In this document: piece after piece, positions 12,604 to 13,862 of the stretch
Numbering within the stretch: position 1 is the stretch's first letter
Layout: each line of letters starts with the position of its first letter
Assembly: GCA_013151585.1 (NCBI GenBank)
Contig: JAADHY010000403.1
Location: 1 to 13,862 of the forward strand
From: Planctomycetota bacterium
GTDB taxonomy: Bacteria > Planctomycetota > Planctomycetia > Planctomycetales > Planctomycetaceae
Length of the DNA stretch: 13,862 nt
Direction of reading: 5' to 3'
Notes under the pieces: generated by a model
Told to the model about the DNA's origin: nothing
Databases searched by the model: none
The model's input: only the letters and a program-made list of their open reading frames with translations
Position numbers and translations under genes: made by a program

Positions 12604-13862
12604 ATGGTGTCCTCTGCGTCCTTTATTTCGGCGTTGAAGAAAAGCGGGCTGATTGAGCCAGACCGTGTTCAGGAACTGCTCGATCAGTACGCGGCCAGCG
12701 GCGTGTCGACTGAGGACGCCTCAATCTTATCGCAGCGGCTCGTTGCTGATGGTCATCTAACCGACTGGCAAGCCAGCAAGTTGCTCCAAGGCAAACACAA
12801 AGGATTCTTGCTAGGCAAGTACCGGCTGCTGGCTTTGCTTGGCCGCGGAGGCATGAGCGCCGTCTATTTGGCAGAACACACCGTCATGCGGCGACGGTGC
12901 GCGATCAAAGTTTTGCCGACCAAACTAATCAAGAGCCAATCGTATCTCGAACGCTTTTATCGAGAAGCTCGGGCCGTGGCTTCCCTGGACCACCCGAACA
13001 TTGTCCGCGCTTACGACGTCGACTGCGTAAAGCAAGACGATGGCGAAGTCCATTTCCTGGTGATGGAGTACGTGGAAGGGCAAAGCCTACTGGCGCTGGT
13101 CCGCGGGAAAGGGCCTTTGTCTTACGCTCAGTGCGCCGACTACATGCGACAGGCGGCCGAAGGCTTGGCTCATGCCCATCGCGCTGGCTTCGTCCATCGT
13201 GACGTCAAGCCGGGGAACTTACTGGTCACTCGCGACGGCGTTGTGAAGATTCTCGACCTGGGGCTGGCCCGGTACTTCCACGAATCCGACGAATCATCGA
13301 TCACGGTGCATCGCGAAGAGGGATTGCTCGGGACGGTCGACTACTTGGCTCCCGAACAGGCGTTGGACAGCCACGCGGCCGACTTCCGGGCCGACATCTA
13401 CGGGCTGGGATGCACGGCCTTTTTTGCGCTGACCGGGCATCCGCCTTTTGCGACGGGCCCGTTGCCGCAACGGCTTCTGGCCCACCAGACGCAGGAGCCG
13501 CCTCCGATTTCTGCCGATCGGCCGGACGTGCCGGAGTCTTTGGAGGCCATCATCCGACGGATGATGCGGAAGAAACCCGAGAACCGCTATCAAACGGCTG
13601 CCGAAGTGGCGGAGGCGTTTGCCCGATGGTTGGCCGAGAATGTGAAAGCACGGGGAGTGGCCGAAGCGGCCTCTCGGGACACGAACGCCGACATCGCCAC
13701 ACGCGAGGCGGTTCCGGAACCAGACGCTCCTCCACACGCGATCGCAGACACAAGCGATCCGACAGTCGCCTTGATCGGACGACCTGTCGATACCAGCGCT
13801 CCACCGTCCGCGGAAGAGCCGGAAACCGTTCAAGAAGCCGTTGCCGAGCCGGTTGGAGTCAG
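12604..13862 (+). CDS. Planctomycete-type Ser/Thr protein kinase (partial, runs off the window)
   Basis: At least 419 residues are encoded and no stop occurs before the window ends. Residues 1-73 form the small helical leader typical of planctomycete kinases, closing with HLTDWQASKLLQGKHKGF. The kinase domain (about 74-342) has the glycine loop LGRGGMSAVYLAEH (Gly80, Gly82), the ATP-binding Lys102 (AIK), the catalytic loop HRDVKPGN (Asp200, Lys202, Asn205), a DLG in place of DFG (Asp218) and YLAPEQ (247-252). All catalytic residues are present, so it should be an active Hanks-type kinase. After about 345 comes an Ala/Pro/Glu-rich linker; a membrane helix and sensor domain may follow outside the window. 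ATG 12604 was chosen because it fits the leader's usual length; it lacks a good Shine-Dalgarno, and GTG 12511 or 12454 are in-frame alternatives. Substrate unknown. Confidence 0.93.
   Translation, partial: MVSSASFISALKKSGLIEPDRVQELLDQYAASGVSTEDASILSQRLVADGHLTDWQASKLLQGKHKGFLLGKYRLLALLGRGGMSAVYLAEHTVMRRRCAIKVLPTKLIKSQSYLERFYREARAVASLDHPNIVRAYDVDCVKQDDGEVHFLVMEYVEGQSLLALVRGKGPLSYAQCADYMRQAAEGLAHAHRAGFVHRDVKPGNLLVTRDGVVKILDLGLARYFHESDESSITVHREEGLLGTVDYLAPEQALDSHAADFRADIYGLGCTAFFALTGHPPFATGPLPQRLLAHQTQEPPPISADRPDVPESLEAIIRRMMRKKPENRYQTAAEVAEAFARWLAENVKARGVAEAASRDTNADIATREAVPEPDAPPHAIADTSDPTVALIGRPVDTSAPPSAEEPETVQEAVAEPVGV

Noticed and set aside
12302..12637. Rightward open frame of 111 codons before the kinase gene
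   Set aside because: It starts at a TTG, is Arg/Ala/Trp-rich as expected from non-coding GC-rich DNA, and overlaps the kinase start in another frame.

Overview
The window reads as a planctomycete chromosome segment (inferred, not proven). It is GC-rich. The strongest pointer is the gene at the right end: a Ser/Thr kinase whose N-terminal leader (HLTDWQASKLLQGKHKGF, then LGKYRLL and a glycine loop) is the pattern typical of planctomycete Hanks-type kinases. The very long PstC and PstA, each with a large extracytoplasmic insertion, fit the 'long' phosphate permeases of many Gram-negative-type bacteria.

Left end (1-825). The last four repeats and three spacers of a CRISPR array with a type I-E style 29-nt repeat lie at 9-222. 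The array continues off the left edge, and its last repeat is degenerate. Thirty-nine bases after it, on the same strand, starts a stand-alone DEDDh (DnaQ-like) 3'-5' exonuclease. This is noteworthy because DnaQ-type exonucleases trim prespacers for Cas1-Cas2 in type I-E adaptation and in some species are fused to Cas2. No cas gene is inside the window, so the link is an inference from position.

Middle left (826-2078). A leftward gene encodes a two-helix membrane-anchored glutaredoxin-like protein with a CHLC motif. A gene-free region of about 500 bp follows, holding the divergent control region. It contains a GTTAAC-based inverted repeat, a 12-bp palindrome and a strong leader hairpin in front of the phosphate locus.

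Phosphate locus (2079-12241), all rightward: pstS, pstC, pstA, pstB, phoR, phoU, phoB. It encodes the complete high-affinity phosphate ABC transporter (binding protein, two permeases, ATPase) together with its sensor kinase, the PhoU signalling protein and the response regulator. pstC and pstA overlap by ATGA; the other gaps are 13-200 bp. PstC carries a beta-propeller-like domain of about 400 residues, and PstA a long extracytoplasmic stretch with a coiled coil. phoU is broken as written: its two halves lie in different frames, and about 19-22 bases coding for a conserved stretch appear to be missing near 11091. If real, this should derepress the Pho response; if not, it is a sequence error.

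Right end (12242-13862). About 360 bp without a clear gene follow, containing one candidate micro-ORF with a good ribosome-binding site and an AT-rich palindrome. The window then ends inside the Ser/Thr protein kinase gene.
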